From positions 1-64,000 of the forward strand of contig NC_091272.1 in assembly GCF_042100115.1 (NCBI RefSeq): DNA of 64,000 nucleotides, given 5' to 3'. Below are positions 18,585-30,789 of the stretch, in pieces. Numbering within the stretch: the first letter of the stretch is position 1; every line of letters begins with the position of its first letter. The DNA is from Alternaria dauci (Eukaryota; Ascomycota; Dothideomycetes; Pleosporales; Pleosporaceae). A model generated the notes under the pieces. It did no database searches and was not told the DNA's origin. It saw only the letters and a list, made by a program, of their open reading frames with translations. The position numbers and the translations under genes are program-made.

Positions 18585-21500
18585 TTAGCAATGCTTCTTA
18601 CTTGGGAAAAGGGCCTCTCTTAGGGAAGTCTTACCAATCTTCTTCGTCATCTCCCGTACCGAAAGCACCCAACCATCGTCTTCCTCCGACGGGAAGTAAT
18701 CTGGTCGAAGAGACCAGAGCATTCTTGTTACCAAGGCGGCCGCAAACATTTCAGAGTTCTTGGTTGGTCCTTTGGAAAACTCAGTCGCATTCACCGCTAC
18801 AGTAGGGGTAGCTGAAGAGGATGCAAGGGTTAACACCAACATGAGCATTAGATCGCATTTTGGCTGACCTAAGCACTCGATGAGGCACTGACGTGCTCTG
18901 TGGTAGTGTTCACGAACCTTCTGATTCATGCCGGACTTTGAGAACTGGCCGTCCAACTGCTGAAAACCTTTTTCAACTAGCGGCGGGATGGCGTTAAAAG
19001 GGATTTGGCAACCAAAGTCGATAGTACTCTTTGTTTGCGAGCGCCGCTTTGCTTGGTGTACTGCCTCAATCGCTGCCCGCTTGAGGCTGCCCGGTCTCGC
19101 CGCTATAGCGGATGGGGCCGGAACGTTACCGACTAGCCGCGTCATTCTCCGGTAGCTCAATCGGCCATGGTATGAACCAGGCACACAGTCAATGCGGCAC
19201 GCCGCTAGAGCTGACATTATGGCGCTGATCCAGTATTCCTCCTTCATCGCCTTGGCCCTGGCGTGTTGCACGGCAGCGCGTAACACAGTGAACCAGCTCG
19301 CGTTCTTTGAAAAGAGGTAGCTACTAGATTGGCCATGGCTGTTAACACACTCCCAGTAGAGCTCTTGCGCAAAGTCGCGTCGCGTCTGGCTTCTCAAACC
19401 CGAAGTCGCTTCTGGATAAAAGACAGGAAAGATCGACTCGTACTCCCTGTACTGTGTTAGCGGCTGATATTTGAAACGCTAATTGCACGAACCCTGCAGA
19501 GAAGGGGTGCTCGCTTTCAGCCCAACGCGTCACCTGCTCTTGCGCCTCCTGTCGTGCCTGCAGTGTTGTTAGGCTTACGCTTTGAGCATTGCCCCGTCCG
19601 CCCTTGTTCAGAGCGCGATAGAATTGGTGTGTTACGAAAGCGATTGTCTGCGGCTTCCACATCTCTTCGAGCACCTCTACTAGGAACTCTTCTGCGCCAC
19701 GAGGCCCTTTACCTGTGAGCCCACCAAGCTCACGGAACCATACCTCGCTGTGACAATAAGCGGCAACCTGGGGCCCATAGTGGTGGCGAATGGAAGCAAC
19801 GTGCATCATAATAGGTCGTCCATTGTCCATGCGCGGCCAACGCACTAGGTTAGCATGGCCACTGCCTTGCAGATTGAGCATGTTGGGGTCGATAAACGGC
19901 CACCCACCCTGCTCAATGCTTTCTATGGTGCAGAGAGGCCCGAGCACTGAGCCCACTAAAGACCGGGGGAACCCAGTAAAGCAGTAGCTGCCAAGGCGAT
20001 CGAATGCGGCCACACCTTCCGCTAGGGCAAAAGGCAGCCCTTTAGAGCCAGCAGCCTTGAAGCGACGATAAAACTCGTCTGATGCGTGCGCGAACAGACT
20101 AGCAAAGGAGGAGAGAACCTTTGGAAAGATGCGTTCTTTGAACGCGAAGAGGACATCAATGTAGGTAGGTTGTTCCAGCGAGAAGTACCGGATTAGCTGG
20201 AGGATAGGTTGAAGCACTGTCGCAAAATTCCGTTGACCGTCAGCTAACTGCGACACCTGCACAGACAGAACTTGCTCCATCCTAAACGCGTACAGTTCTT
20301 CCTTTATAGCGGCTTTAATCCGCTGTTGCTCGCGAGCGAACGGTTGGGAAGACGTAGGGTTATCAGGAGTCTGTTCGCCTCGCAATTTCCGCAGTAAACG
20401 CTGCCGCTTCGCCGCTACCCGAGGGTTTAGGTTGCCATCCTGATCTGGCAGCGTCAGGGCAGCCGTGGCAATGCCCTTGGTAGCAAGTAAGTTGCCGGGG
20501 CTATGGCGTATAGTTCGCTTAATGTTGGAGTACGCCTGAAAATAACCACTAGTCAACACGCTCGCACCGTTGTTCTGATAGCTCATGTTGTCCTCCATTA
20601 CAGCGAGCACGTTGTCGCGTAGGAATGCTGGGGGCTGCGCGGAGGAGAAGTTGCCGTACGATGGATGGAAGGCAAGAGGGTAGAAGGTAAAGTCGCGCGG
20701 GTGTTGGTATTGGCGAACAACGTTGTTGCGATTGGCAAGGAGGCAGCGCGCAGGTGCGAGAATGACACCGACGTCATTAGAGGCGTTAGGGAGGTTGGAA
20801 GATGCTATTGAGTGGATGTCGACCGCTAGCGCGTAGGAGACCGTCTCAATGCTCTCCAGTCTATACTTGTCCTCTAGTGCGCGTAGAAGATCCTGTGTGT
20901 AGTTATCAAACGGCTGTTGATGGTCGTGCGGCGGGGGAATTGGATCGCCTGTTTGTGTACCGCTCTGTGGGGGCGTAGCCCCCTCTGCGCCGCCTTCGGA
21001 CCTAGCCGCCGCGTCTTCAGAGTTAGATAAATCATTCTGAGAGTTTGGTAAATCATTCCCAGAGTTTGACAAATCATTCCCAGAATCAGACGTCTCGCTA
21101 TCAGAGTCAGACGTCTCGTCATCAGAGTCAGACGTCTCGTCATCAGAGTCAGACGTCTCGTCATCAGGGCGCAACCGGGTTTCCTTAGGCAGACTATTGA
21201 GTTGCTCAGTAGACAACTCAATTGGAAGGTTCTGCCCGTAGTCATACGCATGGAACGCTGGCAGGTTCTCAGTCCAGAACGGATCCTGCGTGTTCTTGCG
21301 CACGTACTCTGGCCACCCTTCCATGAACTGCTCCTGGAACGTTTCCCACTTGACGATTGAGATCGATTGCGACTGGGGTCCATCCAATTTCCAAGAAGCC
21401 TCAACACCCTCTCCAAGTAATACGCCTGTAAGGAAGACTTTCTTAATGTACGACGTAAGGAACAGGGCATGGGAGGGTTTGAGAGCGCTGTGCTCAGACG

Positions 21501-22195
21501 CCTTCTCGCGGCGTTTGCGACGTTCGCTGCCTGACAGAAGAGGGTCTACTGTGCTATCGACAGGGTGCATAACAATAAACCAAGATTCGCGCGTTCCACC
21601 CTTTGCAAGACGGAAGGTACGATGCTCCATATCAAACGACAGTCCGTGGCTGTGTTTAGCGCTGTATGGAGCTCGCCAGTGTTTAAAGCTGATTGTTACG
21701 TGGTCGAAGAACGTAGAGAACTTCACAATGGGTTGGAGCGGCCGGCCGATGATAATGATAAGGTCGAGGTGGAACTCAGGGATAAATTTGTCCTCAGGCT
21801 TGGCTGGTCGGGACCCAACGCGCCTCGATCCGTAGTCTATCGTGTATCGCTTCTGCAGCATTCCAATAGCCTTACTGCCGTTAAATTCGGGGCTGTCTAT
21901 CATCTTGATAAATCCCTTCACTACTACGTAGTTACTATATGCGTACAAGTAGGATGCTCTTAAACTCACCAGGTAGTCGGTGGTCACCTCCGCTGTGGTC
22001 AATAGCCCAGGTAAGTTGATTATTCGCTATTGCGTCTTCGTCCCCAAGGCTGCTCTCGTGGTATTCTTCTCCATCATGCTCGTCAGGTTCTCTATCGTGC
22101 TCATCAGGTTGCACATCTTGGTACAGGCCGTCCTCCTCTCCAGCACTGCTGTTATCGTAATCGCTATCGTTTTGTTGTGCAAGATCTAAAGACAT
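18585..22195 (-). CDS. Hypothetical ~1171-aa protein, three exons, subtelomeric cassette
   Basis: I assemble exons 22195-21970, 21920-19493 and 19446-18585. Intron 1 is 49 nt (GTGAGT donor, TAACTAC, TAG acceptor). Intron 2 is 46 nt (GCTAAC branch, CAG acceptor). Both joins keep frame: 3516 nt, 1171 codons plus stop. The ATG at 22195 starts an acidic N-terminus (MSLDLAQQNDSDYDNSS). The region up to residue ~300 is globular. An acidic repeat tract follows (DDETSDS several times, then GNDLSNS/GNDLPNS units), then a long globular C-terminal half. No known domain, signal peptide or membrane segment is recognised. Its start is only 158 bp from the stop of the upstream ParB-like gene on the same strand. 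Without the introns the locus appears as separate overlapping ORFs. Confidence 0.7.
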
Positions 22196-22353
22196 GATGA
22201 TAAGAACAGTATTATATAAAATAGTACGTTGGCTAAGGGCTGAGGATCTTGTAGGGTAGATCGATAGATGATGATCGAGAATCACAATATCCAGTGCAGA
22301 GGAAAGAGGAGAGGAACAGTGTCTATTGGGTTAGGGCTAGGGTCAGATACGGA

Positions 22354-24621
22354 TTACTTCCTCCAAGCCCCTCGTTGTTTCTGTCGAGTCTTTTCGCTTG
22401 GAGAAGCACTGCCCTCTACAGCTACCTGGTCGCCAAGGGTGTGTTTCTTACGGTGTTTCTTTCGGGTCTTTTCGCTTAGAGAAGCACTGCCCTTTACAGC
22501 TACCTGGTCGCTAAGGGTGCGTTTCTGACGGTGTTTCTCTCGGGCTGCAGCAAGGTCGCTTAGACTCAAGTCCTCAATCCCCCTGTTTTGAACTTTGGTC
22601 TGCTGGGATGCCTTGGGTATGCGCGGCTCAGTTGAGGGGTGAGAAATTAGCTCTGGGGTAAGCTGGTCCGAACTCGACCGTGCTGAAACGCTACGTGCCG
22701 CTTCAGAGACTGTCAGATTGAGCTCTCTCTCTCTGCTAGACTCGGCGTTAGAGTGCCTTGCGGGCAGCGGAACCTCTTGACTTGTATTATCAGAGTCTTC
22801 TAGAGTGTGTCTAGACATCCATTCAGTGATTGCGACCTGAATTGTCTCTAGCAAGTCGTTTGCTGCCCTAGTAGACTGGAGCGCAGGTTCGTTGACGACT
22901 TCAGGGACCTGACAGATAGCATCACACGCGATTTGTGCGATTGTAGGCGTTCGCGCTATGTAGGTATCGCTTTGAATTAGGCACGCCAAGTGCTTGTTGT
23001 GCAAGGTTGGCCCTGTGAAACTGGTCACAATTGACAGCAGTTCTCTCCACACCTTATGCTGGAAGCGTGCGCCGTAGTTCTTGATCTCTGCACTTGGGTA
23101 CTCGTCAATATAGCGGTCTAGTATAGAGCTTGTGAATGCTTCCGCATTTTGCTGTACGTGTTGCAGTACTTCTTGTTGGAGGTCAAGAGATTTTTGATCA
23201 GCCTGGCCGGCATGCCTGCTCTGCAGCACGGGCACTAGATACTTCCGCAGTGCGGGTTTGTTGTTGTCGCTGTCAGACACCTTGGCGGATCCGCTGTTTA
23301 CCCATTGGCTGACGTGGGTCATAATACTCCTCATAAGCTTCCCCTCTTTCTTCGGGGTTTTTAAGAGAGCGAGGATGTTTGTGTACGTGTGTGTGGGCTT
23401 TGAAAGTACAGTGGAGTATAGCGCATGGTAGGCCTCATTGCTTAGAGTTGGGAAGAAGCCCTGCCGGCGCGTATGGGAAGGGCCAGGATCCTTGTCTAAC
23501 TCCTCGCCAGGGTAGAACAGGTCTTGTACGTCATGGGGACTTCGTGCCTGGGGCAGGCTAGCTAGCGTGTTCCAGTCTGCTAAACTGGCGTCAACCCCAT
23601 ACTGCTTTCGAATAGATGTAGAGATGCGAAGTACGTTCTCAAACGCAGCGAACCAATGCTAGACAGTAGATTAGCAAGACAGGTCAGAGTATTTCGGCGG
23701 CGGGTTACACATACGTCATCTATCCGACAACTAGCCATCCACTCAAAAGTGGAGAGATTAAACGTTGCCTGCCCAATTGCGGTAGAACACCAACGCGTAA
23801 GCAGGGGCTGCCAGTTTTGATTTCTCCACAGGGTAACTAGCCGCCGTATTGGGAACTTGACGCGGCTACTAAGCTGAAGATGCTCTCTCATCTCTTTCTC
23901 AACTGACTTGCTTGAGCCTTGAAAGAGATTGGCGTTTGTGCAGAACAGGCTGGTTAACTCGGACCATATCTGGCCATGATTGTCAGGGAGCGTAATATCG
24001 GCCCGATTCGCCCGAAGTTTAACACGAGTGTCTGGTGGTAGCGTGTCTAAAAAGGTTAGGGGCTGTTGTTCACAGTACGCGCGTTAAGGGGCACCCGCCT
24101 TTATCGTAGATGCGGCACACCCACCACCTCTCCTCTTCTCCTAACTGCCGAAGGCGAAGATACTCTTTGAATGCCTCTACACGATGGTGACCCGTAATAA
24201 GTTCCGCTGTCCCTCCAGTCACGCTTTTCCAGCTCTTGAACGACGGCCATTCCAATCCTTCCTTATCCGCAAACGTGGCAGAAGTAACTGTGCTCTGAGC
24301 TGGCAATTCCACCTTCAGATGATGAAGCATCTGCTCTACGTGTTCCTTAGAACAGGCAATCTGCAGTTGGTGGCTAGGGTCTCGTCGAAGAATACCAGTT
24401 TCGTTAAAGATCTCGCAGAGGCGGCGCTGGTGTGCTGTGTCAATAGACCTATTGACACCAAAACTCCATTCTGCGCTAAGCGCATCGATTGGAAACTTCG
24501 CTATAGCGAGTAGGTATGGCGCAGCTTGTTCGTGGATAGGAGTTGTCTCTTCAATCTCTGGATCATTCGTACGCTGCCGTTTGCTGTTTTTGGTTAAAAC
24601 GTTTGCTAGAGGGCGCTTCAT
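22354..24621 (-). CDS. ParB-like domain protein (~717 aa), subtelomeric cassette
   Basis: The gene starts at ATG 24621. The N-terminus has a basic NLS-like stretch (KNSKRQR), then a ParB/sulfiredoxin-like module: the VNRSIDTAHQRRLCEIF strand-helix and the signature GHHRVEA at residues 144-150. Fungal DUF3723 proteins have a similar layout, so that is a possible family, unconfirmed. A 56-nt intron 23714-23659 (GTATGT, GCTAAT, CTAG) joins RIDD to HWFAAFENVL. A frame change near 24063-24120 needs either a 58-nt intron (24120-24063) or a 1-nt frameshift; the intron would remove residues VCRIYDKG, a plausible ParB-fold strand, so a frameshift is credible. The C-terminus has two basic repeats with SDQVAVKGSAS and GDQVAVEGSAS. 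Nuclear DNA binding is inferred. Confidence 0.62.
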
Positions 24622-24774
24622 TGCAACGTTGTTAGAAAGAACACAGAAACTAAGGTAAGTGGAAAAGAGATAAGAGAAGGTAAGAAAGCAATAGAGAGGT
24701 ACTACACAAGGTATAAGTAGGCGAGAAGCCGTCTATTCTTGCATAGGCCGCTGTAAGTCTAGCGGTGAGTGTTA

Positions 24775-26590
24775 GTCACTCTCGCCCCCAAGGGCAGCAC
24801 CTTACGGCAATCCGCGGCTACTATCTCGCCCCTGGGGGCAGCACTCTACGCCTACTATCTCGCCCCCGGGGGCAGCACTCTACGGCTACTATCTCGCCCC
24901 CGGGGGCAGCACTCTACGGCTACTATCTCGCCCCTGGGGGCAGCACTCTACGGCTACTATCTCGCCCCTAGGGGCAGCACTCTACGGCTACTATCTCGCC
25001 CCTGGGGGCAGTAACTTGCAGCAACTTGCAGCAACCCGCGCCTACTATCTCGCCCCTGGGGGCAGCACTCTACGGCTACTATCTCGCCCCTGGGGGCAGT
25101 AACTTGCAGCAACTTGCAGCAACCCGCGCCTACTATCTCGCCCCTGGGGGCAGCACTCTACGGCTACTATCTCGCCCCCGGGGGCAGCACTCTACGGCTA
25201 CTATCTCGCCCCTGGGGGCAGCACTCTACGGCTACTATCTCGCCCCTAGGGGCAGCACTCTACGGCTACTATCTCGCCCCTGGGGGCAGTAACTTGCAGC
25301 AACTTGCAGCAACCCGCGCCTACTATCTCGCCCCTGGGGGCAGCACTCTACGGCTACTATCTCGCCCCCGGGGGCAGCACTCTACGGCTACTATCTCGCC
25401 CCTGGGGGCAGCACTCTACGGCTACTATCTCGCCCCCGGGGGCAGCAACTTGTAGTAACTTGCAGCAACCCGCGCCTACTATCTCGCCCCTGGGGGCAGC
25501 ACTCTACGCCTACTATCTCGCCCCCAGGGGCAGCAACTTACCGCAACCCGCGCCTACTATCTCGCCCCTAGGGGCAGCACTCTACGGCTACTATCTCGCC
25601 CCTAGGGGCAGCACTCTACGCCTACTATCTCGCCCCCAGGGGCAGCAACTTGCCGCAACCCGCGCCTACTATCTCGCCCCTGGGGGCAGCACTCTACGGC
25701 TACTATCTCGCCCCTAGGGGCAGCACTCCACGGCTACTATCTCGCCCCCAGGGGCAGCACTCTACGGCTACTATCTCGCCCCTAGGGGCAGCACTCTACG
25801 CCTACTATCTCGCCCCCAGGGGCAGCAACTTGCAGCAACTTGCAGCAACCCGCGCCTACTATCTCGCCCCTAGGGGCAGCACTCTACGCCTACTATCTCG
25901 CCCCCAGGGGCAGCAACTTGCCGCAACCCGCGCCTACTATCTCGCCCCTAGGGGCAGCACTCTACAGCTACTATCTCGCCCCTGGGGGCAGCACTCTACG
26001 GCTACTATCTCGCCCCTGGGGGCAGCACTCCACGGCTACTATCTCGCCCCTGGGGGCAGCACTCTACGGCTACTATCTCGCCCCCGGGGGTAGCACTCTA
26101 CGGCTACTATCTCGCCCCCGGGGGCAGCACTCTATGCCTACTATCTCGCCCCGGGGGCAGCACTCTACGCCTACTATCTCGCCCCTGGGGGCAGCAACTT
26201 ACAGCACTCTACATCTACTATCTAGATACTACTATACGCACCATCTACGAAGAGTAGACAGGCGGAGGTGCAATTTCACTCATTAGATCTACAGACACAG
26301 CATTTCACCAAGCATAACGACAGTAACATTAGCGCTACGTGTACGCCTACTATCTCGCCCCTAGGGGCAGCAACTTACAGCAACTTGCCGCAACCCGCGC
26401 CTACTATCTCGCCCCTGGGGGCAGCACTCTACGGCTACTATCTTGCCCCTGGGGGCAGCACTCTACGCCTACTATCTCGCCCCCGGGGGTAGCAACTTGC
26501 AGTAACTTGCAGCAACCCGCGCCTACTATCTCGCCCCTGGGGGCAGCACTCTACGCCTACTATCTCGCCCCTAAGGGTAGTACTCTATAG
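24775..26590 (+). repeat. 34-bp GC-rich satellite with a CCCCNNGGGG palindrome
   Basis: Roughly 45 units of a 34-bp repeat (CTACTATCTCGCCCCYRGGG plus GCAGCACTCTACGG). Some units carry an inserted GCAACTTGCAGCAACTTGCA segment. The centre of each palindrome is CG, TG, CA or TA. There are no stop codons in several frames, producing spurious ORFs. A unique ~115-bp stretch interrupts it at about 26217-26335. At 26560-26650 the units decay into RIP-type sequence. Confidence 0.95.
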
Positions 26591-26914
26591 ATACTATCTT
26601 ACCCCTAGGGGTAGACCCCTATAGCTACTATCCTACCTCTAACCCTATACTAGTTATACTGTTTACCTCTATAGTATACCTACTATCTAGAGCTAAGACT
26701 TTTAAAATAAAGAGTTATTTTATAATTATTTATTATAAAAGTACTAAGACTTTCTACTACGTATCTATAGTAGATAATAGTATTATAGAAAAAAGAGAAT
26801 TCCTTTCTACTATAGCGTTAGAAGTAGAATATTATAACTTTATTAATAGAGAGTTAGAAGAGAATACGTAAGTTAAAGAGAATATAAATATAAATAAATA
26901 CTAATATAAATCTT

Positions 26915-27215
26915 TAGAAATCTTAATAAAGAAGAGGACTTAGAGTAGTATATATATTATATTAATAGGATTATTAGCTAGAGTTAGCTTTTAAAATAAT
27001 TAAATAGTTTTAAATCTTATTTATACTACTAATTATTAATATTATAATTAGTTAAGGAATAAAATACTTAAGTTATAATAGAAAGGGGGTTACTATACTA
27101 GTATAATTATAGAAATAGTATTTTAAATTCTATAAACTTCTAAGGATTTTAATAATTCTTTAGTTATAGTTTATAATTCTCTTATTCTAGCTTATAATTC
27201 TCTAGTTCTAGTTTT
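26915..27215 (+). repeat. LTR-like direct repeat, left copy
   Basis: From TAGAAATCTTAATAAAG onward this matches 29317-29610 with a constant 2402-bp offset (for example GAAAGGGGGTTACTATACTA in both). The spacing and length fit the two LTRs of a small, probably non-autonomous retrotransposon that was then RIPped. Confidence 0.55.
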
Positions 27216-27248
27216 ATATTCTCTAGTTCTAATATATAGTAATTTCTA

Positions 27249-27446
27249 AACCCTAATTAAGGTTAAACCCTAACCCTAAATTCTTTAGTTCTAGTTCTAA
27301 ATTCTTTAGTTCTAGTTCTAAATTCTCTAGTTCTAGTTCTATATTCTCTAGTTCTAGTTCTATATTCTCTAGTTCTAGTTCTATATTCTCTAGTTCTAGT
27401 ATATAGTAATTTCTTAACCCTAATTAGGGTTAAACCCTAACCCTAA
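27249..27446 (+). repeat. Interstitial, palindromic telomere-like motifs
   Basis: AACCCTAATTAGGGTT at 27416-27431 is a perfect palindrome in which CCCTAA meets TTAGGG. It is followed by AAACCCTAACCCTAA. A near-identical version with one G-to-A change is at 27249-27264. Between them lie TTCTCTAGTTCTAG minisatellite units. Confidence 0.85.
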
Positions 27447-29316
27447 TTCTCTAGTTCTAGTACCTTTGTATTAGAAAACTAAAACTAGAAAATAATTCTT
27501 TAGTTCTAGTACCTTTATATTACGTACTAGGGGTCCTTTATTTTATCTAGTATATATTTCCCTTTTTAGCGTCCTAATATTCTACTAAAAATTTATCTTT
27601 TTTTAGCCTATACACTAGGCTAATACTAACTAATACCTACTTACCCCCTTTCTAGCCTAGTTACTATATTACCTTCTTACTCTAAATTATAACTATTTAT
27701 ATACCTATTTTACCTATTATACCTCCTATAATACTACTACCTAAGTACTATAAGTATAGTAAAGTACTAAGTACTATAATAAACGCGTTTTAGTCTAGGA
27801 AATAAAAGTAAAACTATATTACTTACTTTCTACCTACGCGTATATACTAATATAATAATGTATATATAACTTTAAAGTATTAGAGCCTTATATTATATAC
27901 CTTAGCCTTTACTTCTATTTTATCCCTACCCCTAATAGTAAATCTAGGAATTATATTACCTACGCCTATTTACTTAAACCCTCTATTATTATTACTTTAT
28001 ACCTAAACGCCTCTACTTATACCTCCTCTACTTTTATTTACTATAACTATATCTATATCTTATCTTAATTTAATATTATAGCTTAATAGTATATTTAGAA
28101 GTATAATATCTTTACTATTAGTTAACTTTATAGTAGCTAGTATAGGTAGTATAAGATATACACCTATACTATCTACGCTTATAAGGTTTATACCTAGTAA
28201 TATAAGCTTATCTTATAGTACTACTTCTATCTTTATATCTTAGCTAGATTTAGAAATATAAGAGTATAATAATAAGAGTAGTATTAGTAAAGGTATTAGC
28301 TAAGGTATTAGTCTTACTAAATTTAAATTAGTAGAGCACCTTATATATAATATACCTTAAATACTACTACCTATAAACTTAGAAGACCTAGTATTCCTAG
28401 AAACTAATACTCTAATAGACTTTAAGAAGGTCTTAGTTACTAAGTTTTATTATAAGATTATAAAGATTTATCTTAAGATATATAATACTTATAACTATAT
28501 ATAATTTAGGATTAATATCTTTAACTATAAATATTTAGCCTATTTAGAAGATTATATAAACTACTTTAGTATAGATAGGTTTATATTACTTTTTAGTTAA
28601 CTTAATAATATTAATCTTAGGCTTATACTACCTAAGTTACTTACTCTAACTTATATTAAAGAGATACTTCTTATATATATCTATATCTTTATAGAGGTCT
28701 ACTAGTATTATAGTCTTTAATATAAGTACTATAGCTATATATATAACTTTATAGTTAATACTATAAAAGTCTTTAATTAACTACCTCTTCTTTTATCTTA
28801 TCTTAATATTATTATTCTAAAACCTCTACCTTTAGTAGAGGATAATCCTAATATAGTTAATTAGTAATTCTAAAAAGACTATAAAGTCTAAAGAGTAGTT
28901 ATTATATAGTAGATATACTTTCTAAAGGATAACTACCCTAGTTACTCTAATATTAAATATACCTCTTAGTTATAAAATAAAGAAAAATACTAAAAGAGTT
29001 TAGTATTTTATTAAATTCTTAGAAATAGTTACTTTATTAGTAATAGTACTACTTTAAAGCTTATATTATATAAGGTAGACGTTATATATAAAAGGGTAAG
29101 CTAATTATAAAAGTAGCTTATATTTAGAATAAAGAATAGTAGATAACCTCTAGAAGAGAGGAAGAGGGAAAGGAGGAAGATATAGTAAGAGGAAAGAGAG
29201 CTAAGAGAGGAGCTAAGCCTAATTAGGCTTAGTATCCTTTAAGTAGTAATACTCTTTTATAAAGAGGAGCTAAGCCTAGTTAGGCCTAGTATCCTCTAGG
29301 TAATAATACTCTTTTA

Positions 29317-29610
29317 TAGAAATCTTAATAAAGAAAAGGATATAGAGTAGTATATATATTATACTAATAGGATTATTAGCTAAAGTTAGTTTTTAAAATA
29401 ATAAAATAGTTTTAAATCTTATTTATACTACTAATTATTAATATAATAATAAGTTAAGGAATAAAATACTTAAATTATAATAGAAAGGGGGTTACTATAC
29501 TAGTATAATTATAGAAATAGTATTTTAAATTCTATATACTTATAAGGATTTTAATAATTCTTTAGTTTTAGTTTATAATTCTTTAGTACCTTTATATTAT
29601 ATACTAGCCT
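29317..29610 (+). repeat. LTR-like direct repeat, right copy
   Basis: Partner of the repeat at 26915. Differences between the copies are mostly C/T and G/A. About 2.1 kb of mutated internal sequence separates them. Confidence 0.55.
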
Positions 29611-30789
29611 TAACTTTAACTTTAACTTTAACCTTAATAATTCTTTATCTCTAGTACTTTTATATTAGAGAATTAAAACTAAAGAATTATTTTTTACCTC
29701 TAGTACCTTTATATTATATACTAGTTATCTACTATCTTCTAGCTACTAATATAACTACTTACTTTATAGTTTACTTATAATAAAATTATACTAATACTTT
29801 ATTTTTCTCTATTATAGTACTAATAATTCTTCTAATATAGTTTACTATTTTTAGTATATACTACTCTTTTTACTTTCTCCTTTTTATATATACTTAAAAG
29901 CTTTTACTCTATTATTTTTTACTAATATTTTTTAACTATTATAAACTTTTTTACTTTACTTATTTTCTTTTATATAATTTATATTATATAGTTACTTTAT
30001 TAACTATTTAAACCTTAGTACTATTTAGTAACTTAAGATTAGTTTATTTTTAATTATTACTATTCTTTTTAAAGCTTTTTTAGAAATCTTTACTATAAAA
30101 GTTAATAGATTTTTTTTATACTTTTAAATCTTTTACCTTATTAGTATTAATTTTAACTTTTATTTAAAAGTATTATTAAAAGTATATAATAGCTAAAGTA
30201 AAAAGAAGTATTACTTAATTTAAATTAATCCTTATTTAGCTTAACTTTAAACTACCTTATTTTTTTTTCTATTTAGCTAAGTACTTTTTTTTCCTCTTTT
30301 TACTTTAGTATTTACTATTTCTTTCTTACTTAAATAAAAAGTTATTTAACTAGTTTTATTTTTATACTAAATATCTATTTTATAGTATAATTAATAAGTA
30401 AAAAAATAATTTTTTTTTATTTTATTTTAATAATACTATTATACTTATTATAAAAATATAACCTTACTACTCTACTACTTATATTTTTAGAGTAGAAGAT
30501 ACTTTTTTTTTCTTTTTTTCTTTCTTTCCCTCTAAATTACTAGACTTTACTAGGACTAGCTTAAGCTATACTTCTAAATTCTACTTAATTTAGTATATAG
30601 ATAGTATATTCCCTTAAGGTATATAAAAAGAGACCTTTTCTTACTTTTTTATACTCTTTATCTACTTATTTTTTTTTACCTAAATATAAGCTACTTATAT
30701 AACTAGTCTACCTTTCTATATATAATATTTACTTTATATATATATTAATAAAGTATTAAACCTTTTTTTTAAAAAATACTAAACTATAT

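Noticed and set aside
3604..24621. Starship-type giant mobile element
   Set aside because: No tyrosine-recombinase captain was seen, and no boundaries or target duplication for the whole island; only the ParB-like gene recalls such cargo.
24765..26590. Series of overlapping ORFs encoding TISPLGAALYGYYLAPGG-like repeats
   Set aside because: Translation of the 34-bp satellite in shifting frames; no independent start or codon signal.
24775..26590. CRISPR-like regular repeats
   Set aside because: Units are contiguous with no unique spacers, in a eukaryotic subtelomere.
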